Of a DNA stretch of 64,000 nt, positions 12,350 through 23,639 are shown in pieces. The position numbers and the translations under genes were made by a program. A model generated the notes under the pieces. It was not told the origin of the DNA. It was given only the letters and a program-made list of their open reading frames with translations, and did not search any database. Source of the DNA: Myripristis murdjan (taxonomy: Eukaryota; Chordata; Actinopteri; Holocentriformes; Holocentridae); contig NC_043990.1 of NCBI RefSeq assembly GCF_902150065.1, positions 2,059,617 through 2,123,616 on the forward strand. The letters are read 5' to 3'. The stretch's first letter is position 1. Each line of letters begins with the position of its first letter.

Positions 12350-14185
12350 GTAAGTGTTGACTGCAGGGCTGGACTGGCAGACATAAATCTGTATGATTAT
12401 TAGTTATCTCTTGTGTGTGAGAGCTGCTTTTAACCAGGAAAACAGACAGGAGTGGAAAATGAGTTGTAAAAATATATCTCATTTGCATGTTAAGTAAAAC
12501 ATTTCTGCACTAATCCTTTTTCTAAATATATGGTATATATTGGATTTTATGAGATGGACGTAAAAGGATACATTTCCCTGTCAAGATGGTGAACATTTAA
12601 GTGTTTTTTTAAATTTTTTTTATCATTTCCATCAGTGTACAGGCCGACCATAACCTGCAGGACTACCACCAGATCAGCAACTGCACGAAATGTTACAGAA
12701 AAATAAAAGTAAAAAAAGATTAGAAGATACATATTTTTTAACAACAAAAGGACACTGCGGTTCTGTTTTTCAACTGATTCAGAAAGCACACACGGCCTCG
12801 CACTTCCTCTCTCTCTCTATTCATTTTTTCTCTTCCTCAGTAGAATTATCTTCGCTCTCTGACTCTAAATCTGGAAAAAAACAAACAAAAAAAAAAACCT
12901 GTCATCTTTTGCCAAAACAGGAGTTCATAGATTCAAAGTCAGTAAAAGAGAAAGAGCTGCCAAGCATATTAGGGCCAATATAGGAATGAAAAAATTACAT
13001 GAGAGGTGATGTTCTGAGGAAAAAAAAAACATAATTTCTGAGATTAAAGTTATAAATTTATGAGAAAAAAAACAGTGAAAACTAGCTGTTCTCCTCCTGT
13101 GGGATTCAGTCAGAAGGAAATCCTGCTGGTTTGAGTCCAGAATCCCAATCTCCTGCTCAGCATGTGGACTCTGAAGAGACGTTGCTGTGACTTGGGCTGA
13201 TTCAGAAGAAAACAATCTGCTGATTCTGGGCTCAGATCAGCAGGATCTCCTTGTTCCTGAAAGTAGAATCTGCTTAGGTGATCAGCGGCAGGTCTGAGAC
13301 ACGGCCAGCAGGGGGCAGCACATGTGGAGAAAAAAAAGCACATTTTCTCTCGTTTTTCCTCTCGTAAATTCATGACTTTAATCTTTGAAATTATATGTTT
13401 TTTCCTCATAATATTAGACTCCCATGATTTTTCCATAATTTTATATTGTACCATTTTTCCCCCCTACACACCATCATACGGATCATCTATGTGTCACAAC
13501 TCAAACAGGAAGTCGTGTTCGGATTAGGTGTGTGTTCACAGTTAAAATCCCATTCGATAATCCGGAATATTCCACATGTCGTAATCCAGCTGTGGCTCAC
13601 TCTGACCGTGACCTCACTCAGGCTGAGGGCGTCAGAAAGTGTTTCCTCCTCCAGGTGTTGTCTCAGCAGCCTACCTGTCACTTAAAAATAAAAGTGTGTT
13701 TCTGTCCCAAACTGAGATCCTGCTGGTTTGAACTTGTGAATGATCCTGAGTCCATTTCATGGAGTCTTTACTTTATCAGTATCTGCTAAAAAAAAAGTCA
13801 CATGATAATCAATTTTCTGCTCATCAGTCTAAGCTGCATGGTGATAATAACCCTCTGAACCCCGAGCAGGTTCTCTTAATTTAAAAAAAAAAAAGAAAGA
13901 AAGAAAGAAAGAAAGAAAAAAGTGAAAGGAAATTTTTGCGAATTAGTAGAAGATGAGCTGAAAATTTGCCAAAAAACACAGAAAATACTATTAGAAAGTA
14001 TTAGTTATATGTTTATGTTTTTTTTTAAGTATTCATTCAAAATTAAGTTCCAAGACAATTACCACAAAACTACCCCAAAAATTTGTAAAGAAAGAAAATG
14101 CAAAAAAAGGGCATAAATAAAAGTACTAGTATATTACCAAAAAAGTACAAAACATTTCCAGAAAATGATTTTAAAATTATGTAAA

Positions 14186-14237
<52 letters not shown>

Positions 14238-14439
14238 CATATATATGTATACATATATATGTCTTATGGGTTTCAAAGGATTAAGTAAAAAAGTTACAAT
14301 TGTGCGATACAATTCGTCCAAATCACAAAAATGATTCTATTGGGAAACCATGAATATTGAATTACTGGCAGCCTGACTAACAACCCTCTATAGGAGACAG
14401 GAAACCTGCCAATACACACACACACAAGCAAACCCCCTG
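12350..14439. other. Non-coding stretch
   Basis: No gene is supported. Low-complexity pieces include A/T-rich ATTTCTGAGATTAAAG-type repeats at about 13010-13080 and 13325-13450 (related to those at 42000-42310 and 21190-21270), a GAAA tract at 13893-13920 and CT plus AT tracts at 14190-14265. Short open frames on both strands overlap one another and lack domain features. Confidence 0.4.
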
Positions 14440-14810
14440 CCTCTGTTCCTCCTCCTCCTCTCCCAAATCTTAATTAAGCCAATCCAGTGTGAAAGAGTTA
14501 AAGGTTTAAATCCCCCTGTGGGATTTGAATCTGCCTTTTCAAAGCCGCACCGAGGAAATAATCACCGTCCTCCACGTCGCCGAATGCAAACTATTTCACG
14601 GAGAAAAAAGAGGAGTTGTTATTATCGCAGCGGAGAAAAGCAGAAAACATTAAGAGCTAAATGAGAGAATTAGCCGGCTCTCTAATTGTGGGAGGCGCTG
14701 CACGCTTTGCTGACGACGAATTAAATTAAAAGTGAACAGAGTTTAATTAAATGGAAGGAAAACAGGGGCTGTTATCGCCGAGTCACATGACCTCATGACT
14801 TCATGCTGCT
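14440..14810. other. Candidate conserved non-coding block
   Basis: About 370 bases free of repeats are rich in homeodomain-type cores: GAGAATTAGCC, CTCTAATTGTGGG, GAATTAAATTAAA, TTTAATTAAATGG. The sequence texture is like vertebrate developmental enhancers. No frame is conserved-looking. This is a guess from composition only. Confidence 0.3.
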
Positions 14811-15469
14811 CAAGTGCTGAGTGTGTGAGCTCTGCAAGCTTTAAGCCACAAACATCTTATATATCTATATCTATATAGATTTAGATATATCTATCTATTT
14901 ATCTGTTTATCTATTAATATATCTGTCTATTTATCTGTTTGTCTGCTTTTGTTCAGAAACAGGAAATCTGTCCAAGATTCGGGGCCGTCCTCAGAGATCT
15001 GGGGCCCAACAGGCAAACATCCATTTTTCCTGTTTATGAAGAAGTTTTTTCAATGGGAAAAAAACATTCATGTCTGAGATGTAATTCTACACTTTGTCTT
15101 ATTTATTATGGCGCTGAATTATGAATCACGTCTGCCTCTATTCAAATCCCACACACAAACCTTGGCTTGCATTCTGATTTGCTGTTGTGTTTGTTGCAGT
15201 TTAAAACAAGTGCAAATAGTGTGCAAGAAAACCAAGCAATCATCTAAAAAACAAAGTAGAGGCAGTGAAACAAATGTCAGCAAGATATATAAAAGATAGA
15301 GAAAATAAACTAAGCTTTATAGACAAAGGAGAACACAAATGTTAAACAAAGGAAGACATAAAACAACATAGAACACAGAAAAACAGAAACAGAAAAAAAC
15401 AGGAAAAAAAACAGAACAAAACAAAAGAATAAAACAAAGAGAGTGTGACAGTTAAAACTAATGTTGAAT
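14811..15469. other. Non-coding stretch
   Basis: An ATCT-type tract lies at 14858-14945. The rest is unique AT-rich sequence with A-rich low complexity at 15340-15440. No gene is seen. Confidence 0.4.
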
Positions 15470-16110
15470 AATTAAGTTTTCAGGTGTGGTTTAAAACAGA
15501 GCTCGTTGCAGCTCTTACAGCCTCGGGGAAGGAACGAGTTAAAAACGTCTTCGCTGACGATTCTATTATTTATGTGACAGTTTGCACTTTTAAAAACCAG
15601 CAGCAGAGGATCTAAGAGGCCGTGACGGATTATAAAACCACAAAGAATCAGTGATGTAGGCCGGTCCAGAACCACGAAGACCATGGAAACAAGTAGAAGA
15701 AAATTAAAATCAGTTTCAACGGACACAGGCGGCCAGTGCAGGTTAGCTAAACCTGGGCTGATCTGCTCTCTCGGTCTGGTTCTGGTTAAAACTCTGGCTG
15801 CAGAATTTTCTGAGTTAACTGAAGTTTGTCAGTAGATTGTTCTGGAAGACCAGAGAAAAGAGCATCACAGTCGTTTTGTCTGCTTGAAATAAATGCATAA
15901 ACTACTTTTTTGGCATCTTGTTGGGACAGGAACAGCCAAATCTAATCAGCCAAAAAGTAAATTCCTAAAATGAAAGAAAGCTGCTTTGGTCACCTTCTTT
16001 CTTTGGGATTTGAAATTCAAATTTGAATCGAGGATGATGCCCAGGCTCATGACCTCGGATCTAATTTCTGGGGCCGAGTTTTGACAGAACCAGTAAACCA
16101 AGATGCTGCT
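15470..16110 (-). mobile_element. L2/Rex-like LINE fragment
   Basis: On the minus strand the segment encodes, in pieces, the well-known fish LINE run: a LGIILDSNLNFKSQ-like motif (about 16060-16020), KVTKAAFFH, then SAARVLTRTR (about 15800) and a HWPPV match just before a 3' part (15472-15726) that is still open. Several frame breaks and no recognisable ends mark an old fragment. Confidence 0.65.
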
Positions 16111-16891
16111 TTAGAAAGAAACATCTTGAATGCCACTGCACTGTTTCTTTTTAAATTGTTTTTGAATCTCGGCACAGTATCTCGTTTTTATATACCTGCA
16201 TAAAAATAACAATAAAATGAATCTGAAAAAAAAAGTCTGTGGAGAAGAGGCATCTGGTGGGCTTGGCCAACTCTTATTGCGTTAGCGAACAATGTAACAT
16301 TACTTTTAGCAAATAATAATGTTACACATATCAGATAATCTCAATTACATTTCAAGGAGAATTTTTATTTCATTTATTTATTTTTGTCATGGATTGTCTT
16401 TGTTTGTGCACTGCCGCTGACAATTTTACAAACCCCTGCACTACACAATCATCAATAAAATGCCCAAAAGAAATAGTTAAAAAAAAAAATAAATAAATAA
16501 ACAAAATCATATTTTAAAAATTGTGAAAAATGATCTGGCATAGGATCGTGAAAGTTTGTGTGTTAAGGGGAAAGTAAAGGGAATGGGAGACGGCGCTCTG
16601 ATTGGTTTACTGCATGTTACGCCCCAAAACACAGCCAGGATTAATGAAGAGACTCAGTACAAGCCTTTAGACCCAGGAGCCTGGAGCAGCTCAGCCTTTA
16701 GTCCAGTGTTCAAACAGCAGCAGAGACTTGGACCCTGAAGGAGCTGCAGAGCAGGAGCTCTGAGCGATAAAGTAGAGCCCTATAAATTTGCCATGATGAT
16801 ATGTTACTGCATTAAAATATTGATGTAACCATGCTGACTGTGTGGACCTCCCCTGATTGTTTTGGCCTGAACGAGTTGGTCATAAAAATTG
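16111..16891. other. Non-coding stretch
   Basis: AT-rich, with a TAAATAAATAAA patch near 16480-16500. No gene or clear repeat is recognised apart from the tRNA-like segment that follows. Confidence 0.4.
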
Positions 16892-16965
16892 GGGGCTTGT
16901 CTGGGATTTGAACCCCAGGACCTCTTCCACTCAAAGAAACAATCATACCCCGAAAAAGCTGCACT
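16892..16965 (-). pseudogene. tRNA-Pro-like pseudogene
   Basis: Read on the minus strand, GGGGTATGATT is followed by an anticodon-arm region, AGGTCCTGGGGTTCAAATCC (T arm) and GACAAGCCCC, the order and spacing of a vertebrate tRNA-Pro. The 5' acceptor half does not pair with the 3' half, and the anticodon position reads TGA instead of TGG, so it is not functional. Related pieces lie in intron 1 of genes B and C. It may be a tRNA-derived SINE relic. Confidence 0.6.
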
Positions 16966-17074
16966 CCTGACCAAAGGTTGTTCATTTATTGCACCGACAT
17001 TGATCTGTTCATGAGAAAACACAGCTAACATCATCCATATCCTGTAAAAAGAAGCCATTACCCCAGTTCTCCTT

Positions 17075-17240
17075 GGATCAATGTTATTCTGATTCTTCTT
17101 ATTCTGGGCAGAAAAGGTTGCAGTCATGTAGGGTCAGCGCCCTGCCGTCCAATCAGACAATCAGGTTTGATTTGAGCAGTGTGAATGTGAACTGCTCTGC
17201 CAAAACTTTGTTTACCTGCTTGGTCAGGACAGATATCACA
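17075..17240 (-). promoter_or_regulatory. Orphan copy of a defensin-type promoter segment
   Basis: The reverse complement matches the gene A flank at 10010-10170: the AAGCAGGTAAACAAAGTTT block, the GCTCAAAT block, ATTGGACGGCAGGGC, CTTTTCTGCCCAGAAT and AACATTGATCCA follow in the same order. It then jumps to sequence resembling the region further upstream of gene B (near 27140-27190, GGAGAACTGGG). No signal-peptide exon follows, so it looks like the remnant of a lost or rearranged defensin copy. Confidence 0.65.
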
Positions 17241-17244
17241 GTCC

Positions 17245-18060
17245 ATACCCAGAGATTTTTTTATTTTCTCAGCTGAGCCCAGCGGGGCTCCATAGTATTC
17301 TGAAACAGGCAGCCAGTGAAGATTTCAGAGAACTGGAGTTATTAGGTGTGATTATTAATATTATGATAGTTTTTTTTGTTTTGTTTTGTTTTGTTTTGTT
17401 TTGTTTTTGCCCTGATTAGAACTAGAGTTCTGGATATGTTGTAATCTGTGGATTGTTTGGTTTGGAAGACCAATAAACAGAGAATTGCAATAGTTTGTAA
17501 TATCCTGCTCATGACAAATACATGCAAGAGCTTCTCTGAGTCAGACTGGAAGAGAAAGCCTCTGATTCCAGGAAAGTTGGAATTAGGCAACCATGATGAT
17601 GCTGTTGATATTGTTCTTAAAATTTAGTTCACCATGCATAGTTACTCCCAGTTTTTAATCATTTAATCATCAATTTTAATCAGTTCAGTCATTGTTTTTT
17701 TTTTTTTTTTTTTGCTTTTTAATTTGGTCTCCAGCTGTCTTGACAGTTCAGTTGAAGGAAGTTTGTCACCAGCTAGTGGCAGATTTCTTCCAAGCAGCTG
17801 ACTGGGGAGGTTATGTATTGGAAGTCCTGAGTGGATGCTGAGATTAGAAGCTGTGTATCACTGCCATAATTAAGGTAACTAATGTTTTTTTTTTTGTTTT
17901 TTTTTTCTGATAATGTACCCAGAGGGAAAGCATGTATAGGCTAAAGAAAACAGGACCCAGGATGGAGCCCTGTGGGACGTTACACACTGATCTGTGTCCT
18001 TCTGGCTGGGATTCACCCAGTGTGGGGTGCAGGTAATAGTAATTCTAGTTCTAATAATGA
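17245..18060 (-). mobile_element. L2-like LINE fragment
   Basis: The minus strand encodes a PQGSILGPVFFSLYM motif (about 18000-17940), the hallmark of L2/CR1 reverse transcriptase. Towards the 3' side come a TQLY-poor degraded YADD region, a thumb region (17590-17400) and a LRNLHWLPV-like match near 17330-17290. T-rich low complexity interrupts it at 17690-17715 and 17885-17908. The fragment is broken in several places. Confidence 0.7.
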
Positions 18061-18976
18061 TCTTTACTTATAGAGCACTTTTCAAAATCAGCGTTACAAA
18101 GTGCTTAGATTAAATTCTATTCTAAAACACACTGTAAGGAGGCTAAAACAGGACAATACAATTTGGGTGTCTGATTTGTAGGTATAAACATGCGAAGGAG
18201 ACTTTCTTTTAAACATTACATTTAGTGTTTTTTGTCATAAAAAGAACATGCAGTCATACATACAGCCTCCCTCCCCCCACCATTTACATCATATAATCAG
18301 TAACAAGGGAAAATAAAATAAATTCAAATAAGCATAATTGTTGATATATAAAAAAGAAAGGTACTACCCTTTGTATGTGCTGCTGCTTTTGTTTTGTTTT
18401 GTTTTGTTTTGTTTACACATTTTAATCATCAAGTTCAGTCTGATCACATCCCAGGAACTGCATAAAGGTGTCCCATATGTCCTTGAATTTATTTATTTTC
18501 CCTCTCAGCTGAATTTTCTGGCAGTCCAACATTCAATGTACCAATATGTACCAACATTATCATCACATTTAATACAGTTGTCAGGAATGTTTTATACAGA
18601 TTATAAGTTTTATAGGTGTCACTTAAGTTTTGAATAACCACTTGAATTGTGTCAGTTTCAATGCAGTGTTGATTGCGACTTTTGATGAAGAGTCACTTTC
18701 TTTTATTTTTGCACAGCTGCACACCTAACATGTCATCATGAGAGCTAATCTCTCAGATTAAACATAAACTCTGGGTTTGCAGACGGTAAAGTGAAGGTGT
18801 AACAGTCTCATCATGTTCTCTGGGATGTTTCAGGGTCTGTGCTCGTCCGGTTGGAGGTTTGTGCAGGTGAAGCAGATCTGTGAGCGTCAGCCTGCATGGA
18901 GCTGACTGACACTTCATCCAGAAAACCAACATGTGAGCCTGAGAGGATCATCTCCGCTGTCGGCTTTGATTCAGCG
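18061..18976. other. Non-coding stretch, 3' flank of gene D
   Basis: No gene is seen. The part nearest gene D (about 18810-18976) shares short blocks with the 3' flank of gene A and is probably 3' untranslated sequence of D. A TTTATT at 18702-18707 gives AATAAA on the minus strand, a possible poly(A) signal. Confidence 0.4.
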
Positions 18977-19773
18977 TCACTCAACAAATCGACGGCTACA
19001 GCACCTGACAGACAAAACAAAGGGCATCATAAATCAGCTGCCGCTTGACAGCCGATTAAAAAATATCAAAGTCCAACAAGACAAACTGAACGTTATTATT
19101 GATGAAATGGAAATAACTGAATGTTGTTTGTTGTAACTTACACTTGTCCGTATGGACATGAATATGGCAGGAGGGCCCTCCTAGGAAACATTTGTCTGTC
19201 AGTACAGTTTAACTGGTTATTACCTTACAGGTGAGAAAAGGTAAAAAGGTAAAAAGGAGACAGTGACCATACCCGCAGGACATAAGCTTGGTGCACTTTC
19301 CTCCTATGTCAACACAGTCCTCCTCCCTCCACCGGCCTGATAAATAAATACAATTTAAAAAATAAATTAAAAAAAAAAAAAAAAATAGGGCAGAAGACAG
19401 TTTCAGCAAAGATGCAGATGATTTGAGAGAAGAAAAAGATTAAAGAATATTGACAATACACCAGTTGTCAAAACCTAAATGTGATTATTACAGCACCACC
19501 TTGAGGTTGATGAGTTTTTGCTGCACAAAAAACTTTCAGCTGAGAAAAATGAGGAAAGAAAGACAGAAAGAAGGAAAAGAGAAGCAGATGAGAAGAAAAA
19601 GGACAGAGCTCCAGAGGCTTCGCTGCCATGAAATTTCACACTTTTGTTTTAAAAGTGTGAAACTGAGATGGTGTGAGTTTAAAGGAGCAGAAATAAAGCG
19701 TGTCACCTGGCATCGCGGCGGCGGTGAGCAACAGGACGCTGAGGAGCAACACCACTGAGAGTCCCACCTTCAT
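18977..19773 (-). CDS. Beta-defensin-like secreted peptide, gene D (4 exons)
   Basis: Predicted 65-residue secreted peptide on the minus strand. Exons are 19773-19707, 19336-19273, 19180-19142 and 19004-18977, phases 1-2-2. Exon 1 encodes a very hydrophobic signal starting MKVGLSVVLLLSV and ending AAAMP. Exon 2 gives EEDCVDIGGKC and the third Cys, exon 3 LLPYSCPYGQ with the fourth, and exon 4 the pair CC followed by SRRFVE and a stop. Cys frame C-x6-C-x5-C-x8-C-x5-CC. The mature part has slightly more basic than acidic residues. The exon 3 acceptor region matches those of genes E, B and C (TGACAGACAAATGTTTCC). A CTATAAG box lies about 65 bases upstream of the ATG. Exon and intron 1 sequences are close to gene E, its tandem duplicate. 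Family placement rests on spacing, the GG-x-C motif and the terminal CC; expression is not shown. Confidence 0.78.
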
Positions 19774-21342
19774 GTTGTCTTCCTCTTCTTCTGTCTCTGG
19801 TGTGTTTGGGACAAACAGCCGGCAGCTCTCCCTGCTCTTATAGCAGCTCAGCGCTGTCCACACACCAGGTTTCATCATCTGGGGTCCAAAGTCCATCAAA
19901 ATAAAAGCCCCTCCTTTGCTAACATCATCCAAGTCTTGAAAAAAAAAAAAAAAATCCACTGCCCCAGCTCCTCCTGTCCGTCTGTTTGTTTCCAGGTTTA
20001 TTCATTTCAGGGTTTCCGGGTGTTTCTGGAAAAACCTGAAAGGAAGGAAAGATCTTTCTTGACTCTTTAACCTCGTCAAGCCTGAACCATCAGAAAACTC
20101 TTTGAAACTGGAGCATTCATTAAAACCTTCTGACATTAAGCAAAATGAAAAGAAATTAAATAACACTCACCATATATCAGTTTGGTTTTGTATGGTATAT
20201 ACATGTGGAAATTGTTGTAATTTATTGAGCACAGCAAGTTTTTTTTTTTTTTTTTTTAATATACAGAATACAACATTTTAACCCCATAAACTCCAAGTTC
20301 CCTTTGAGTTTAAAAAAATAAGACATTTTTTCCCATATTGTATAATGGTGTCATACATATTCTATTTAGTTTTAGTTTGGTTTTTGTTAGTTTCAATCTT
20401 TTGCTGTAATATGAGCAATTTATCAGTGGTGAGAAAAGGTCAGAAAATGTTTTGTGTCATAAAACCATCACACCTTTCAAAAAAAAGAAGTCTTCACTGA
20501 GGAAAAGATGAACAACCAAACAAACTGACAGAGACCAAAACTATAGACATTTTCTGATGGTTTTTATTTTAGCTTAGTTTTGTAAGAACACTATCGTTTA
20601 GTTGTTTTTTCAGTTAAACATTTTTCACAGCTGATTTTAGTTTTTTGTCTCATTTTAGTGAAATAAAATGAGCTCGTGTTCCAGCTGTCTGCTGTTAATT
20701 CATTAATTCACCAGTTTGTTTAAAACAGGGACAATATATGAATAATTGCACCAGATTACACAATGCTAATTCCATTTTTTGTGAGTAAGTAATAAAAAAT
20801 ATTGTAATATAAAAATAATAATATTGCAATAGTTTTTTTTTTTTTTAATTCACTGCATGAAGAGGTTGTGTTGTTGTTGTACAGGCCTGTGACCAGCAGG
20901 TGGCACTATGAAACAGACAGTGATAACAGCATAGAGTGCACCTGCATAAAAGTAATTACAAATAAATTTGAAATTCATGAAACATATGCTTGCTTTTCCC
21001 TGAGATATACTTGGAATGTACTTTTTTTTCACATTTATTGTCCCTGTTTCTAATAAACCAATAACTTAATGAAATGAAAGGCCAGCACACAGGTGGGACA
21101 CTGACTTACAGCTTCATGTTGAGAAAGGTTATTATCATTAACGAAAATGAATGAGGTAATGATAACACGACGGCGTGTCAGGGCCACCGCTGGGAGAAAA
21201 AAAATACAGATATGAGGATATTCTGAGAAAAAAAAATTATTAAACTCAATTTATGAGAAAAAGAAATGGATATTCTCCCAGAATATCGATGTAAACAACT
21301 GAACGGACTGCAATGGAGACTGGTGCGCTTGGGGTAGTTTAA
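19774..21342. other. 5' flank of gene D and AT-rich intergenic stretch
   Basis: 19774-20030 is shared with the flank of gene E (23364-23570), including the CCTGCTCTTAT promoter region. Beyond that the sequence is AT-rich with T runs at 20239-20257 and 20834-20846 and no supported gene. The small frames at 20850-21053 overlap on opposite strands. Confidence 0.4.
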
Positions 21343-21798
21343 GTGAGTTTAGCCATGTCAAAACTACAGAAAAGCTCATCAAAATGCGTCCAAGATGCAA
21401 AGGTATATAGGGATGGACTTGGACCACAAGAAAAGGCGCGATATTTCGAGAAATTATGCTTTATTGGTGGCGCGGATCCCTACGAGTGGGCTCCCTCTTC
21501 TCCCTCTTGGATCCATGACGACCCGGTGATTCTTCCTTCAGTTGCATGTCCCGATATAGTTAACTACCTGGTTTTCTCACCGAGCCCAGACACAGCGAAA
21601 GACCTTAAATCCTACAAAGGTTTGGAGGCCTATAACCAGATGGTGTGTGGATGGGTGAGGGAGACGCAGTACCAAGTCATCACCAAAACTCATCGGTCAA
21701 ATGGTCAAACAAATTTGATTCGATTTATTGTCTTTTTATTCACTCCAGCACCGAAAGTACTGAGCCCTAATTTCGTTGCATTATTATACTGTATATGA
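21343..21798 (+). pseudogene. Fragment of a SWIM/YqaJ-type mobile-associated protein
   Basis: The frame encodes up to 151 residues. The middle resembles the N-terminal part of a multi-copy fish and invertebrate protein family that carries SWIM-finger and YqaJ-type nuclease domains. Key stretches are DDPVILPSVACPDIVNYLV and LKSYKGLEAYNQMVCGWVR. After about residue 120 the match ends and the reading continues into AATGACAATAAAG and a CTAT repeat, a common fish LINE 3' tail. It is thus a truncated first exon or a fossil piece. I know the family only from recall of such proteins; a protein search would settle it. Confidence 0.5.
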
Positions 21799-22094
21799 TT
21801 GTGCAATGACAATAAAGATTGATCTATCTATCAACGTCCATTGTGTTGTGAAGGCCAAAGTAAATAATGCAATAACGTCCTAATCATCCTAACTTTATAA
21901 CTTTAACTGTAGGCCTATGATGTTATTCTGATACTCAAGGTGTAAAGGTGTAGCCAAGTGACTGTCAATCTTTTTTTTTTTTTTTTTTTTCATTTCAAAG
22001 ACCCGTAGTTTGCTATCTACATTGTGCACTATCTGAGTTAGTTTCATAGTATTTTATTCAATCATGTACAATCTGACACACAAAAAACACACAC
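21799..22094. other. LINE-like 3' tail and non-coding spacer
   Basis: AATGACAATAAAG followed by a CTAT tract at about 21806-21835 is typical of 3' ends of fish L2-like LINEs. A T run follows at 21970-21991. No gene is seen. Confidence 0.45.
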
Positions 22095-22175
22095 TTTTGG
22101 AAGTCGGTAATATTCCAAATGTTTTTCTCGGTCTGATCTATTGGTACATCCTAAAACACCGCAATAATTAACCAT
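22095..22175 (-). pseudogene. Orphan THAP zinc-finger first exon
   Basis: On the minus strand an ATG at 22175 opens a 27-residue stretch beginning MVNYCGVLGCTNRS and ending YRLPK before a possible GTGTGT donor. This is the start of a THAP DNA-binding domain (C-x4-C, then the conserved LPK). The rest of the domain is not found downstream. THAP domains occur in host genes and in transposases such as P and Kolobok elements. It lies where exon 4 of gene E would be expected, and points towards the SWIM/YqaJ-like fragment on the other strand. Confidence 0.55.
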
Positions 22176-22377
22176 TTTTCTTGATGACGTTCGGGCTCTA
22201 CTATGTGTGTATGGTTTGTTGTGGTACGGGGTACCTCCAATATGGCGGCTTCCGGACTGTTGACGCGCTGATGACGCATCATGAAAACCCTCTATAAAAA
22301 ATATCAGTCCAACAAGACACATTGATCGTTATTACTGATGAAATGGAAATAACTGAATGTTATTTGTTGTAACTTAC

Positions 22378-23363
22378 ACTTGTTGTTCGTACGAACATGA
22401 ATATGGCAGGAGGCCCCACCTAGGAAACATTTATCTGTCAGTACAGGTTAACTGGTTATTACCTTACAGGTGAGAAAAGGTAAAAAGGTAAAAAGGAGGC
22501 AGTGACCGTACTGGCAGTGCAGAAACTCAGTGCATATTCCTCCCTTGTCCTGGCAGTCCTCCTCCCTCCACAGCTCTGATTCAACAGGACAGACAACAGA
22601 GTCAGTGAACCTGTCCACCCCATGAACTCTGACTGGCTGCCCTGTCCTGACTGAAGCCCACCTGACCTGACAGGTAACCTCTGACACCTGGAGATAAAGT
22701 CGCCAAAGTCACTGCTTTTTTTTTTAAATGCAAAAAACATAGGGACAACTATCAGACAATTAACAGGGGGAAAAACTTGATAATTTGTTAAAAATTGCCA
22801 GGAAATATGCAAGAATTTGTTAAAAAAAAAAAAAAAAGAAAAAAAAAAAGAATACAAATAGAAATAAAAATAAAATAAATAAATAAATAAATGGAAAAGA
22901 ATAAAAGTGTAAATATATATTTTCTATATCTTTTTAAAATGTATTTTTAATTAAACTGCTTTGAATTATTTAACCCAAAAAAGAAAGAAGGAATGAGGAA
23001 AGAAAGACAGGAAGTCTTTATTGTATATATTTAGTCTTTATTGTATATACTTCTGCATCTATTCTATTCTATTTAATTTTATTTTATGTTTCTATTGATG
23101 CTGCTGTAACATAAGAATTTCCCAGTTTGGGATCATTAAAGTAAATCAATCTATCTATCTATCTAAAAGGGGAAGCAGAAAAGAAGAAAAAGGACAGAGC
23201 TCCAGAGGCTTCACTGCCATGAAATTTGCTTAATTGTTGTAAAAGTGTGAAACTGAGATGGTGTGACTTTAAAGGAGCAGAAATAAAACGTGTAACCTGG
23301 CATCGCGGCGGCGCTGAGCAGCAGGACGCTGAGGAGCAACACCACCGAGAGTCCCACCTTCAT
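22378..23363 (-). pseudogene. Beta-defensin-like gene E, last exon not found
   Basis: Duplicate of gene D on the minus strand. Exons are 23363-23297 (signal starting MKVGLSVVLLLSV), 22575-22512 (EEDCQDKGGIC and the third Cys) and 22419-22378 (LLPYSCSYEQQ, fourth Cys), phases 1-2-2. In D, exon 4 with the CC pair lies 137 bases further on. In E the similarity to D stops near 22296 and no exon giving CC was found in the next 2 kb. The donor of exon 1 is the weak GTTACA instead of GTGACA. Intron 1 carries an L2-like 3' tail (23005-23165) that D lacks. Without the CC pair the fold could not form, so it is probably a 3'-truncated pseudogene, unless exon 4 lies farther away. The upstream TATA-like box reads CAATAAG instead of CTATAAG. 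Confidence 0.65.
23005..23165 (+). mobile_element. L2-like LINE 3' tail in intron 1 of gene E
   Basis: GTCTTTATTGTATATA, the TAACATAAGAATTTCCC block and TTTGGGATCATTAAAGTA followed by CTAT repeats make up a 5'-truncated LINE tail. A closely similar tail is at 54420-54545. Gene D has contiguous sequence at the matching site, so this insertion postdates the D/E duplication. Confidence 0.75.
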
Positions 23364-23639
23364 GTTGTCTTCCTCTTCCTCTGTCTCTGGTGTGTTTGGG
23401 ACAAAGAGCTGGCAGCTCTCCCTGCTCTTATTGCGGCTCAGCGCCGTCCACACACCAGGTTTCATCATCTGGGGTCCAAAGTCCATCAAAAAAAAAATTA
23501 TAAAAAATTTAAAAAATCCAGGTTTCCAGGTTTATTCATTTTCGGGTTTTCAGGTGTTTCCGTGCTGCTCTGTAAAAACATGAAGTTGAAGTGATTTATG
23601 TCTGAGGCTTAGCTTTTGTTAGCTACTTGGTTAAGGTTA

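Noticed and set aside
16804-17127. 107-residue minus frame
   Set aside because: It runs across an orphan defensin promoter and a tRNA-Pro relic, so it is not a protein gene.
20930-20960. A GTGCAC sequence after an AG as exon 4 of gene E
   Set aside because: It would give a single Cys, not the CC pair, and the surroundings do not match gene D.
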